In this document: positions 1-8,156 of the stretch, in pieces
Numbering within the stretch: the first letter of the stretch is position 1
How the letters are laid out: each line of letters begins with the position of its first letter
From: Pseudoduganella danionis
Lineage (GTDB): Bacteria > Pseudomonadota > Gammaproteobacteria > Burkholderiales > Burkholderiaceae_D
Assembly (NCBI RefSeq): GCF_009720775.1
Contig: NZ_WNKW01000001.1
Location: forward strand, 434,001-498,000
DNA: 64,000 nucleotides
Reading direction: 5' to 3'
Made by a program: the position numbers and the translations under genes
The notes under the pieces: model-generated
Told to the model about the DNA's origin: nothing
The model's database searches: none
Seen by the model: only the letters and a program-made list of their open reading frames with translations

Positions 1-911
1 GTTACCGCTTCGTCGTCAAGGCCGCCAATGAAGACGGGGTGTGGAACGAGCAGGGCGCCGACGTGTGGCTGAATATCGCGCCAGCCTTCACGGAGACGGC
101 GCTGTTCTACCTGCTGCTGGCCGGTGCCGCGCTGGTGCTGCTGTATATTTTCTACCTGCTGCGGGTGCGCTACCTGACGGCGCATATGCAGGACCTGATG
201 CACGAACGGCTGGCCGAGCGTGCGCGCATAGCACGCGGCCTGCATGACACGCTGCTGCAAAGCGTGCAGGGCCTGATCATGTATTTTGACAGTCAGGCGC
301 GGCGCCTGCCCAGCGATTCGGAAGAACGGGCCAAGCTGGAACAGACGCTGGATCTGGCCGACCAGCTGATGGTGGAAGGGCGCGAGCACATCATGGACCT
401 GCGCAGCGAAGCCATACCGGACCAGCTGGAACAGGCGCTGCAGCAATATGGCCGCGTGCTGCTGCACGATCACTTCACCATGCGCGTGCTGGGCAAACCG
501 CGGGTGCTGTGCGATGCCGTGCGCAATGAGGTGCATGCCATCGCCCGTGAAGCGCTGCTCAATGCGGCGCGCCACGCCAAGGCCAGCATGGTGGTGCTGG
601 AACTCGATTACCAGCGCGATTACTTCACCGTGCGGGTCAGCGATAACGGCCAGGGGCTGCCCTGTCACGTGGCCCAGGCCGGCCAGCGCGAAGGGCACTG
701 GGGGCTGGTGGGCATGCGCGAAAGGGCCGAAGCCATGGGCGCCCAGTTCCGCCTCGATTCGGCAGCGGGGCAGGGCACTCGCATGGAACTTAGGCTAAGC
801 ATGACACTGGCTACGGCCCAGCCGGACAAACACGGGCCATCCGTGCCGGCGACAGTGCCGCAACGGGCATGGTGGCGCGGCCTGTTGCGCCGACTGGCAC
901 GGGGCAAATAA
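1..911 (+). CDS. Sensor histidine kinase, C-terminal part (gene cut by the window edge)
   Basis: The reading frame is open from the first bases and has no start in the window, so the N-terminus lies outside. The first visible residues ([14 protein letters not shown]) look like the Y_Y_Y domain that closes the beta-propeller sensor of two-component proteins. A single membrane helix follows (near 100-165), then a HisKA_3 dimerisation helix with [16 protein letters not shown], whose phospho-accepting His codon is at 243-245. A HATPase_c domain follows, with [11 protein letters not shown] (N box), DNGQGLP (G1) and GLVGMRERA (G2). This is the NarL-partner class of kinase: an inner-membrane protein sensing on the periplasmic side. 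No response regulator lies downstream, so a partner must be upstream or elsewhere. The ligand cannot be read from the fragment. Confidence 0.9.
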   Translation, partial: YRFVVKAANEDGVWNEQGADVWLNIAPAFTETALFYLLLAGAALVLLYIFYLLRVRYLTAHMQDLMHERLAERARIARGLHDTLLQSVQGLIMYFDSQARRLPSDSEERAKLEQTLDLADQLMVEGREHIMDLRSEAIPDQLEQALQQYGRVLLHDHFTMRVLGKPRVLCDAVRNEVHAIAREALLNAARHAKASMVVLELDYQRDYFTVRVSDNGQGLPCHVAQAGQREGHWGLVGMRERAEAMGAQFRLDSAAGQGTRMELRLSMTLATAQPDKHGPSVPATVPQRAWWRGLLRRLARGK

Positions 912-1000
912 ATACTTTCCGATCAGAGAACTCTGGCATATCATCGCGCAAGCAGACTAGCGTCGCGGTAATTCTTCAGATCTCACATCGGGAGTATTTC

Positions 1001-2470
1001 ATGCAAGAGCGTTATGATCCGTTGCAAGCCATCGCCGAGCAGGCCGACAAGATTATGCTGGGCGTACTGGGCGCCTTGCTGCTGTTCTCGTTTGCGCTGG
1101 CAGGCCTGAACCAGACCTGGGGCCTGGCCCTGCTGATCGGCGTGCCCAGCGCCGCCATTCCCGCCCTGTTGCACTTCAACGCGCCCGGCGCCTTGCTGAC
1201 GCGCTGCATCATCGCGCTGGCGCTGATGGTATTCGCGGCGCTGAACATCCATCAGGGCGCGGGCCTGACGGAGCTGCACTTCGGTATCTTCGTCTATCTG
1301 GCTTTTCTGCTGGCCTACCGCGACTGGCGCCCCATCGTGGTGGCGGCGGCCGTGATTGCCGTGCACCACCTGAGTTTCCACTATCTGCAGGAATGGGGCT
1401 ATGGCGTGATGTGCTTTACCCGTCCGCAGCTCTCCACGGTGTTCATCCATGCGGCCTATGTGGTAGTGGAGTCGGCAGTGCTGATCCATCTGGCCCTGAT
1501 CCTGCGCCGTGCGGCCTGCCAGGCGGCCGAGCTGGAAAGCATAGTGGCAGCGCTGGCCGCCATCGAAGGGCGCATCGATCTGTCGGCAGCGGAAACCAGC
1601 CCGCGCAGCCGGTTAGCGAGCAAGCTGGTGGAAATGCTGACCACCATGCGCGACACCATAGGCGGGGTACGCGCCGGGGCCGATGCCATTGCTGCTGCGT
1701 CGGGCGAGATCGCGCACGGGAATGCCGAACTGTCGCGCCGCACCGAGCGTCAGGCCAGTAGCGTGGAGCAGACGGCTACCTCGATGGCGCGGCTGGCGGC
1801 CATGGTGCGGCAGAATAACGAGAGTGCACGCCAGGCCAATGCGTTGGCGCAGAGCGCTTCGCAGATCGCCGAGCGTGGTGGCGAGGCAGTGCGGCAGGTG
1901 GTCGATACCATGGGCGTGATCAATGCTTCCTCGCGCCAGATCGTCGACATCATCAGCGTCATCGATGGCATCGCCTTCCAGACCAATATCCTGGCCTTGA
2001 ACGCCGCGGTGGAAGCGGCGCGCGCGGGCGAGCAGGGGCGCGGCTTCGCCGTGGTGGCAACCGAGGTACGCAATCTGGCGCACCGCTCTGCGGCGGCGGC
2101 CAAGGAAATCAAGGAGCTGATCAACAACACCGTGCAGACGGTGGAAAGCGGCAGCCGGCTGGTCGATGGCGCCGGCAGCACCATGCTGGAAGTGGTCAGC
2201 AGCGTGCAGCGCGTGACGGCCATCATGGGTGAAATGAGTAATGCCAATCAGGAGCAGAACGAAGGCATAGAACGGATCAACCATGCGATCGTGGCGTTTG
2301 ATGAAACCACCCAGCAGAATGCCGCGCTGGTGGAAGAAGATGCTGCAGCGGCCGATGCGCTGGCACAGGAAGCCCAACATCTGGCGGCACTGGTGGCCGC
2401 CTTCAAGCTGGGCGAGCGCCAGAACGCGGCGGCGGCCAGCGCCCCCCGTCTGGCTCTCGCAGCCAGCTAG
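1001..2470 (+). CDS. Methyl-accepting chemotaxis protein with six-helix membrane sensor
   Basis: A 489-residue chemoreceptor. The ATG at 1001 is chosen because GGGAG (990-994) lies 6 bases upstream and the protein then begins just before the first membrane helix; in-frame upstream sequence reaches back into the kinase gene. Residues ~20-190 form about six hydrophobic helices with short loops and no large periplasmic ligand domain, so sensing may occur within or at the membrane. After a short linker comes the cytoplasmic signalling domain with the conserved hairpin tip [19 protein letters not shown], followed by [15 protein letters not shown]. The protein should couple to CheW/CheA. No CheR/CheB-binding pentapeptide is visible at the C-terminus. 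It converges on the TonB receptor gene with only 12 bp between stops. Confidence 0.93.
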   Translation: MQERYDPLQAIAEQADKIMLGVLGALLLFSFALAGLNQTWGLALLIGVPSAAIPALLHFNAPGALLTRCIIALALMVFAALNIHQGAGLTELHFGIFVYLAFLLAYRDWRPIVVAAAVIAVHHLSFHYLQEWGYGVMCFTRPQLSTVFIHAAYVVVESAVLIHLALILRRAACQAAELESIVAALAAIEGRIDLSAAETSPRSRLASKLVEMLTTMRDTIGGVRAGADAIAAASGEIAHGNAELSRRTERQASSVEQTATSMARLAAMVRQNNESARQANALAQSASQIAERGGEAVRQVVDTMGVINASSRQIVDIISVIDGIAFQTNILALNAAVEAARAGEQGRGFAVVATEVRNLAHRSAAAAKEIKELINNTVQTVESGSRLVDGAGSTMLEVVSSVQRVTAIMGEMSNANQEQNEGIERINHAIVAFDETTQQNAALVEEDAAAADALAQEAQHLAALVAAFKLGERQNAAAASAPRLALAAS

Positions 2471-2482
2471 CAGCAGCGCCGC

Positions 2483-4600
2483 CTAGAAGCTGTAGCTGAG
2501 CCCTGCATCGAAGGAGCGGCCCATGCCGGGCAGCGCGTGCAGGCTGCCGCCTGTGGCACGCAGGCCGGACAGATAGACGCCGGACAGCGGATCGGCATAG
2601 GTCTTATCGAGCAGATTGCTGATGCCCGCGTTCAGCTGCAGCTGTTTGCCTAGCTGGTAGCGCGTGTGCAAAGCCAGCAAGCCATAGCCGGCCGTCGCCG
2701 CTTCGATGCGGCGCTGATCAAGCTGGGTCTTGCGTCGGACCAGTTTGAGTTCGATCTGGTTGGTCCACGCACCGCTGCGCTGCTCGAGCGTCAGCAAGGT
2801 ATTGAGCGGCATGATGTGATACAGCGCGCCGCCATCGGCACGCTGGCCGCGGTTGTAGGCGGCCGTGCCGTTCAGGTTCAAGGTGCCCAGTACGGCGGGT
2901 GCTGCCAGTGGCAGTTGCCAGCTCAGGTTGGCGCCGTACAGGTGCGCGTTGTGGTTGGCAAACTGCAGCAGCGCGCCACGGGCGGCGGTCTGGCTGTAAG
3001 GATTGAACTGGCCCAGCACATCCACATCGATGTAGTCCTGCACGCGGTTGTAATACGGATTGAACTTGACGAACCAGCTATGCGCGCCGCTGCCGCCATG
3101 CCAGTGCGCCGTGGCGGCCAGCGTGTAGGCCGTTTCGGGCCGCAGGTCGAGATTGCCCACATAACCGTTGCCGTCGCCGAACCAGTTGGTCATGGTCATG
3201 GCCATCTTGCCGCGTCCCCAAGAGTAGCGCTCGTACAGATTGGGCGAACGGGTCTTGCGCGCTGCCGCCAGCTCGTAGCTGCTGGCGGCATCGGCCTCGT
3301 AGCGGGCCAGCGCCGTCAGGTCGTAGTTATTGTCGCGCAGCTTGTGTGTGCGTGCGTTGAACGCTTTGGCGGCGGCCGCATCGGCCGCATTCATCATATT
3401 GCTGGCATAAGGCTGCACGGCGCCCGTATCCATGCGTACCGACTCCCAGCGCGCGCCGAACAGGCTGGTCCACTGCGCGTTATGCTGGGTTTCTGCTTCG
3501 CCGTACAGGGCCAGCCGGTCGCGCTGGCCGCCGTTGATATTCACATAGGTCTGCGGCCCCATCATCATGGAACCGGCAACGGCTGGCCAGTAATCGTCGA
3601 GCCGGAACACATGGTATTCCTGACCGATGCGCAGCAGCGCACCGTCGCCTTGCGGCAGGCTGGCTTTCAGGCTGTAGCCGGTATTGCGGCCCTGCGTCAA
3701 CATAGGCATCATGCCTTTCCGTTCGGGTGTGAAGAAACCCATATCGTGGCTGGTGCGCTCCCAGTAGGCACTGGCATCGAGCTCGCCCCAGCCGTAGCGG
3801 GCGTGATAGCTGGCGTTGCCGTAGCGCCCAGTATTGTCCGTCATATCCATGTACTGGTTGGGGTAGCCCTGATACGGAATATGCTGGGTGCCGAGGCGCA
3901 CGCTCAGTTGCTGGCCATCGCCGCGCCAGCCCAGCAGCACGGCCTGATTGATGCTCTCGTACAGGCTGGCCAGCACGGTCTGGCCGCTGCCGTCCTGGTA
4001 GCTATGGCTGCGTGCATAGGCGGCGTTATAGCCCACGCTCAGCGTATCGCTGGCGACGCTGGCGCTGATGCCGCTGCTCAGACCATTGCCATTGCTGCGG
4101 CCCGCGAAACTCAGTTTGCCGCTGCTGCGCAGGACGCCGGCCGTGTCCGCATACACGGGGGCGGCGGAACGCACGGTGATGGTGCCGCCTATGCTGTCGC
4201 CGCCTGCGCTGACGGGCGTGACGCCGGCCAGCACATCGATGTGGCCGACCTGGGTGGGATCAATGTAGGACAGCGGAGCATTCATGTGGTTGGCGCAGGC
4301 CGAAGTGATTTCCATGCCATCGATGCGGATTTTGAGGCGGTCGTCAGCCAGACCATTTACGCTGGGCAGGCCGGACACGCCGCCGCCCTGTGCCACGTTA
4401 TAGCCGGCGATGGCGCTGAGCAGTTGGCTGGTATCGCCTATGCCGGACGCGCGTGCGGGCAAGCCTTCGGCCATGGCCGTGACGAGCACTTTCAGGCGCG
4501 GTTCCTGATGTAGATCACTTTCAGTCTGAGCGTGGGCGCTGGCGGCAAAACTCAGGCCGGCGGCGGCCAGCAGATGCAGAGGGTGTGCAGAGAACTTCAT
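2483..4600 (-). CDS. TonB-dependent outer-membrane receptor, probably metal (copper?) related
   Basis: A 705-residue outer-membrane protein. A signal peptide is evident, with cleavage expected after AASAHA. An N-terminal plug domain follows (roughly residues 40-150), including RIDGMEITSACANHMN and GGDSIGGTITV, then a long beta-barrel ending in an aromatic residue (SYSF), as outer-membrane proteins do. Several methionine-rich patches are visible (KGMMPMLTQ, GSMMMGPQ, KMAMTMTNW), which suits a soft-metal ligand. The DUF2946 gene directly upstream on the same strand belongs to a family often found beside copper-linked TonB receptors. The receptor class is clear; the metal is inferred. It would need TonB-ExbBD, which is not in this window. 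Confidence 0.88.
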   Translation of the reverse strand: MKFSAHPLHLLAAAGLSFAASAHAQTESDLHQEPRLKVLVTAMAEGLPARASGIGDTSQLLSAIAGYNVAQGGGVSGLPSVNGLADDRLKIRIDGMEITSACANHMNAPLSYIDPTQVGHIDVLAGVTPVSAGGDSIGGTITVRSAAPVYADTAGVLRSSGKLSFAGRSNGNGLSSGISASVASDTLSVGYNAAYARSHSYQDGSGQTVLASLYESINQAVLLGWRGDGQQLSVRLGTQHIPYQGYPNQYMDMTDNTGRYGNASYHARYGWGELDASAYWERTSHDMGFFTPERKGMMPMLTQGRNTGYSLKASLPQGDGALLRIGQEYHVFRLDDYWPAVAGSMMMGPQTYVNINGGQRDRLALYGEAETQHNAQWTSLFGARWESVRMDTGAVQPYASNMMNAADAAAAKAFNARTHKLRDNNYDLTALARYEADAASSYELAAARKTRSPNLYERYSWGRGKMAMTMTNWFGDGNGYVGNLDLRPETAYTLAATAHWHGGSGAHSWFVKFNPYYNRVQDYIDVDVLGQFNPYSQTAARGALLQFANHNAHLYGANLSWQLPLAAPAVLGTLNLNGTAAYNRGQRADGGALYHIMPLNTLLTLEQRSGAWTNQIELKLVRRKTQLDQRRIEAATAGYGLLALHTRYQLGKQLQLNAGISNLLDKTYADPLSGVYLSGLRATGGSLHALPGMGRSFDAGLSYSF

Positions 4601-4757
4601 AATATCCTTGGTACTTATCGGTTACTGCGAGCTTGCTGTGTGATGCGCGCAGGCCGGCCGCGTACCGGCCTATGGGCCTGAGGTACGGACGTGCAGCAGC
4701 CTGCGCCGGACTCGCGGCGCTAGTGAGCGCTAAAAAAAATCGGAGGAAAAGGAGAAC

Positions 4758-5144
4758 TCAGGCGCGCACGGGCGGCGCACGCGGATTTGCGGCCGACCAA
4801 ACGTGGGCCGTGTAGGCTGACGAGTAGTAGCGGGCCGGGTAGAGCGTGCGTCCGCTCACGGCTGGCAGCACCAGCGTGCCTGTGGCGGGCAGCGCCAGCA
4901 GCGGGCTGTGGGTGGCGCAGTACAGGCAGTGCTCGATGCTGGCTTTGGCGGGTGTGCTTTCGCGCTGGCCATCGCCATCGAGCTTGATCAGCTTGGTGCC
5001 GCTGGTAGTACAGATTTCGATGCTGCTGCTGCGGCCCTGCTGGTATTCGAGCGCGCGCGTGATGCTGGGCGCGACCAGGCCGAACAGGAAAGTCAGCATG
5101 ACTATCCATACTTGCAGTAGGCGGCGCTGGGCGAAGAAATTCAT
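4758..5144 (-). CDS. DUF2946 family small membrane-anchored protein
   Basis: A 128-residue protein with an N-terminal hydrophobic helix (VWIVMLTFLFGLVAPSI, residues ~13-30) and a conserved EHCLYCATH motif near the middle. This CxxC plus His pattern is characteristic of DUF2946 proteins, which are thought to be exported and to relate to metal handling; their biochemistry is not established. It lies upstream of the TonB receptor gene on the same strand, 157 bp away, so the two may be co-transcribed. TATAAT sits only 6 bp ahead of the ATG, which suggests a leaderless message. Confidence is high for the family, low for a specific role. Confidence 0.75.
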   Translation of the reverse strand: MNFFAQRRLLQVWIVMLTFLFGLVAPSITRALEYQQGRSSSIEICTTSGTKLIKLDGDGQRESTPAKASIEHCLYCATHSPLLALPATGTLVLPAVSGRTLYPARYYSSAYTAHVWSAANPRAPPVRA

Positions 5145-5150
5145 GCGCCG

Positions 5151-5156
5151 ATTATA
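5151..5156 (-). promoter_or_regulatory. TATAAT -10 box directly ahead of the DUF2946 gene
   Basis: Perfect TATAAT on the minus strand, separated from the ATG (5144) by only 6 bases. With usual sigma-70 spacing the transcript would begin at or next to the A of the start codon, giving a leaderless mRNA. No good -35 is seen at 16-18 bp. Confidence 0.45.
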
Positions 5157-5220
5157 GACTAGCCTTGCCAGAAAGCCTACGCACCACTGTGTCGCGCGGC
5201 CGTCGCGGCGACGGGCAGCG

Positions 5221-6057
5221 CTAGCGCGCCGCCGCTTGCTGCGCTAACTGGTACTCGGTCTTGGCATAGCCCTGCAGATGCTGGTTGGTGTAATCGAGGA
5301 AGGCGCGCGAGCGGTAGGCTGCTGCGATGTCGCGCGCATAGGGCTGGTCCTTGTCGGCACTGCGCACGGCCACCAGATTGATGTAGTTGGGCGAAATTTT
5401 TTCCGTGATCAGTGCGTCGGTCAGTTTCAGGCCGGAGGCCAGTGCGAAATTGCCGTTGACGAAGGCGTAGTCGCTATCCTGCAGCGAGCGCGGTAGCTGG
5501 GCCGCTTCCAGCGCCACCAGCTTGAGCTTCTTGAGGTTGACGGCGATATCCTTTTCGGAAGCGCGCAGCGGATCGATCTGGGGGCGCAGGCGTATCCAGC
5601 CCAGCTGGTCGAGCAGCACCAGTGCGCGGGCCTGATTGGTGGGATCGTTGGGCATGGTGACCAGCGCACCTTCGCGCACTTCGGTCAGCGCCTTGTGCTT
5701 CTTGCTGTACAGTGCTATCGGCGCAGTGGGAATGGTAATCAGCTCGCTGAGCGCGAGTTTGTGCTCGCTGGCGAACTGGCGCAGGTAGACGATGTGCTGG
5801 AAGATGTTGGCATCGAGCGCGCCTTCGGCCAGCGCGAAATTGGGCTGGATGTAGTCGCTGAATTCCACCACCTTCACTTTGTAGCCCTGCTTTTCCAGGA
5901 TAGGTTTGATGCCGAACTTGACCTGATCGGCATACGGCCCGACGCTGGTGCCGATGACCAGTTCGTGCGGATCGCGCGCGGCCACGTTGTGGCTGGCCAG
6001 CATGGCCAGCGAAAGGCCGAGCAAACGGCGGCGTACTACGGAACGATGGGATGGCAT
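5221..6057 (-). CDS. metQ: Methionine ABC transporter substrate-binding protein (NlpA/MetQ family)
   Basis: A 278-residue periplasmic binding protein of the NlpA family (HELVIGTSVGPYADQVK at the start of the mature domain), binding methionine or a related amino acid for the MetNI importer. The ATG at 6057 is preceded by GGAGAA at a suitable distance; the frame is open upstream but runs back into metI. It has an RR-containing, moderately hydrophobic signal sequence (VVRRRLLGLSLAMLASHNVAA). Unlike most MetQ proteins there is no lipobox cysteine, so it would be a free periplasmic protein unless anchored another way. It is the last gene of the order metN-metI-metQ, 44 bp after metI. Substrate assignment rests on family and synteny. 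Confidence 0.88.
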   Translation of the reverse strand: MPSHRSVVRRRLLGLSLAMLASHNVAARDPHELVIGTSVGPYADQVKFGIKPILEKQGYKVKVVEFSDYIQPNFALAEGALDANIFQHIVYLRQFASEHKLALSELITIPTAPIALYSKKHKALTEVREGALVTMPNDPTNQARALVLLDQLGWIRLRPQIDPLRASEKDIAVNLKKLKLVALEAAQLPRSLQDSDYAFVNGNFALASGLKLTDALITEKISPNYINLVAVRSADKDQPYARDIAAAYRSRAFLDYTNQHLQGYAKTEYQLAQQAAAR

Positions 6058-6101
6058 GGCGGTTCTCCGTCTAGTCAGGCAATGGGGGGATGGGATAGGG
6101 T

Positions 6102-6764
6102 TTAGCGCCGGTCGAGGCGGCGCGCGAGCCGGCTGCCGCCGAACTGGATTAGTTGCACCAGCAGCACCAGCACGGCGATGGTGCACACCATCATGCTGGT
6201 GTCGAAGCGGTAGTAGCCGAAGCGTATGGCCAGATCGCCGATGCCGCCGCCACCCACCACGCCGGCCACGGCCGAGTAGGACAGGAAGCTGATCGCCAGC
6301 ACGGTGAGGGCGCTGACCAGACCGGAACGCGCTTCCACCAGCAGCACCTTGCGCACGATCTGCCACGGACTGGCGCCCATGGCCACAGCCGCTTCCAGTA
6401 CGCCGCGCGGCACTTCATGCAGCTGCTGCTCGACCAGCCGGGCGAAATACGGCACGGCCGCGCAGGCCAGCGGTACCGAGGCGGCCAGCGGGCCGATGGA
6501 ACTGCCGACGATCAAACGCGTCAGCGGCACCAGCGCCACCAGCAAGATGATGAAGGGGAAGGAGCGCAAAGTATTCACCAGCCAGCCCAGTATCGCGGCC
6601 AGCGCGCGCTGCTGCAGGATCTGCCCGGGGCCTAGCAGGAAGAGCAGCACACCGAGCGGGCCGCCCAGCAGCAGGGCCACGCTCAGGCAGATGGCCAGCA
6701 TCAGCAAGGTCTGGCCCAGTGCCTGCCACAGCTCGGGCGCAATCGCGAGTACGGTGTCAAGCAT
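6102..6764 (-). CDS. metI: Methionine ABC transporter permease
   Basis: A 220-residue inner-membrane permease of the BPD_transp_1 family with about five helices. The segment AVAMGASPWQIVRKVLLVEA is the EAA loop that contacts the ATPase. The length matches MetI (about 217 residues). Its start overlaps the end of metN by 8 bp, so the two are probably translationally coupled. It carries substrate released by MetQ across the inner membrane using ATP hydrolysis by MetN. Confidence 0.92.
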   Translation of the reverse strand: MLDTVLAIAPELWQALGQTLLMLAICLSVALLLGGPLGVLLFLLGPGQILQQRALAAILGWLVNTLRSFPFIILLVALVPLTRLIVGSSIGPLAASVPLACAAVPYFARLVEQQLHEVPRGVLEAAVAMGASPWQIVRKVLLVEARSGLVSALTVLAISFLSYSAVAGVVGGGGIGDLAIRFGYYRFDTSMMVCTIAVLVLLVQLIQFGGSRLARRLDRR

Positions 6765-7551
6765 GCTGCACTCCCGCCCAGCTGGCGGCCAGACCCGCTT
6801 CGCTGCGGTAGAAGGCCAGCTCGCGTCCCAGCGCCGTGTGGCGCACGCGGGCTGTATCGGCCGGATCGAACTGCTCGGCGATACGGCCCTCGTCCATCAC
6901 CACGATGCGGTGACACAGCTGGCTCAGTGCCGCCAGTTCGTGGCTGACGATGACGATGGTGACGCCCAGTGTCTGGTTGATGTTGCGCAGGGTGGCCAGT
7001 ATGCTGCGCGTGGTATCGGCATCGAGCGCGGAAGTGGGTTCGTCGCACAGCAGCACTTCGGGGCGGCTGGCCAGAGCGCGGGCGATGGCCACGCGCTGTT
7101 TCTGGCCGCCCGATAGCTGGGCCGGATAGCTGCCGGCACGTGCGCTCAGGCCGACGATGTCCAGACATTCGCTGACGCGTGCGGCCAGCCGCGGCGGATT
7201 CAGGCGCTCGTGCAGGCGCAGGGGAAAGGCGACGTTGTCGTACACGTTCAGATTGTGCAGCAGGTTGTAGTGCTGGAACATCATGCCTATCTGTTCGCGC
7301 GCGCGGCGCAGTTGCGCGGCCGGCAGGCGCGTGAGCTCCTGTCCGTTCACCTGCACGCTGCCGCGATCGGGCCGCTCCAGCAGATTGAGGCAGCGCAGCA
7401 GGGTGGATTTGCCGGCGCCGCTGCGGCCTATCAGACCGACGATCTGGCCGGCGGCGATAGACAGGCTGACGTCCTGCAGAACCGGATACGGGCTGCCGTC
7501 AGGCAGAGCAAAGTTTTTAGTGACGCCGTGTAGCTGGATGAGATTGTGCAT
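6757..7551 (-). CDS. metN: Methionine ABC transporter ATP-binding protein lacking the NIL domain
   Basis: A 264-residue ABC ATPase with Walker A (GRSGAGKST), Q loop (FQHYNLL), signature LSGGQKQRVAIARAL, Walker B (VLLCDEPTSALD) and the switch His (VIVSHE). It energises import through MetI. Typical MetN proteins are about 340 residues with a C-terminal NIL (ACT-like) domain that binds methionine and shuts the transporter down; here the protein stops soon after the ATPase core. The transporter may therefore lack trans-inhibition by internal methionine. It is the first gene of metNIQ. The leader carries an 11-bp-arm hairpin (7582-7611), but no SAM riboswitch was recognised. Confidence 0.9.
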   Translation of the reverse strand: MHNLIQLHGVTKNFALPDGSPYPVLQDVSLSIAAGQIVGLIGRSGAGKSTLLRCLNLLERPDRGSVQVNGQELTRLPAAQLRRAREQIGMMFQHYNLLHNLNVYDNVAFPLRLHERLNPPRLAARVSECLDIVGLSARAGSYPAQLSGGQKQRVAIARALASRPEVLLCDEPTSALDADTTRSILATLRNINQTLGVTIVIVSHELAALSQLCHRIVVMDEGRIAEQFDPADTARVRHTALGRELAFYRSEAGLAASWAGVQHA

Positions 7552-7581
7552 GGTGGCCCGCCGCGCTGGTGTAGGGAAGGT

Positions 7582-7611
7582 GGCCCATGGCTGCGATGCG
7601 AGCCATGGGCC
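7582..7611 (-). other. Hairpin in the metN leader
   Basis: Perfect 11-bp inverted repeat (GGCCCATGGCT / AGCCATGGGCC) with an 8-base loop, about 30 bp upstream of metN. No U-run follows it. It could be a leader stem-loop or part of a terminator for the upstream gene. The remaining sequence of 7552-7742 shows nothing else clear. Confidence 0.5.
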
Positions 7612-7742
7612 GGCCGGCTGCCGGATGTGGCAGCGGGCTATCAGTGCGGCAGTATGCGCTGCGCGGGCGGCAGCGTGAACGAAGATATTCGCGTTAGCAA
7701 ATGCAGTTTATGCACGAGCATGCGCCGGCCTGGCGGGGAGAT

Positions 7743-8126
7743 TCAGGCAGGCCGGCGCTGGCGCCACAGCACCCAGCCGCTGGCCAGCAGCAGGCTGGCC
7801 GCGAGCAGGTTGAGCACCACGATGCCGCTGGCCAGATGCAGTACCATGCCGAGGCTGACGCCGGCCTTGACGGCCCACTGGGCACTGCCGTCGTAGGCAT
7901 AGTAGCTGACCACCTGCACGCCGTAATACAGCAGCGCGCCAATCCAGCCCAGCCGCTGCTGCTTGAGGGCCAGTGCGGCCGCAGCTATGCCCAGCATGGC
8001 CACGCCTATCAGTATCGCCAGCGGCATGCCGCTATGGGGCTCGCCCAGCCAGCCCAGACACACGCCCAGCGTCAGCAAGCCATTGAGTAACAGGACTCTG
8101 GCCAGCCACTTTTCAAATTCCTGCAT
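7743..8126 (-). CDS. Four-helix integral membrane protein, function unknown
   Basis: A 127-residue protein made almost entirely of four hydrophobic helices (about residues 10-28, 36-55, 60-76 and 88-118) with a charged start (MQEFEKWLARV) and a basic end (WRQRRPA). A TTG codon directly upstream (8129) is an alternative start with slightly better spacing to AGGAAAG. No family was recognised. It lies between the kinase gene and metN on the same strand, 31 bp after the kinase stop, so it may be co-transcribed with the kinase. Confidence 0.6.
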   Translation of the reverse strand: MQEFEKWLARVLLLNGLLTLGVCLGWLGEPHSGMPLAILIGVAMLGIAAAALALKQQRLGWIGALLYYGVQVVSYYAYDGSAQWAVKAGVSLGMVLHLASGIVVLNLLAASLLLASGWVLWRQRRPA

Positions 8127-8156
8127 CAAGGTGCTAATTCTTTCCTGTACGGTGGA

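Noticed and set aside
2666..4513. Very long open frame on the + strand opposite the TonB receptor (615 codons)
   Set aside because: It lies entirely antisense to a well-supported receptor gene with signal peptide, plug and barrel. Its protein is His/Ala/Gly-rich as expected for the shadow of a GC-rich gene and has no domain.
7552..7742. SAM or SAH riboswitch upstream of metNIQ
   Set aside because: The leader has one good hairpin, but no conserved core of any SAM/SAH riboswitch class could be identified.
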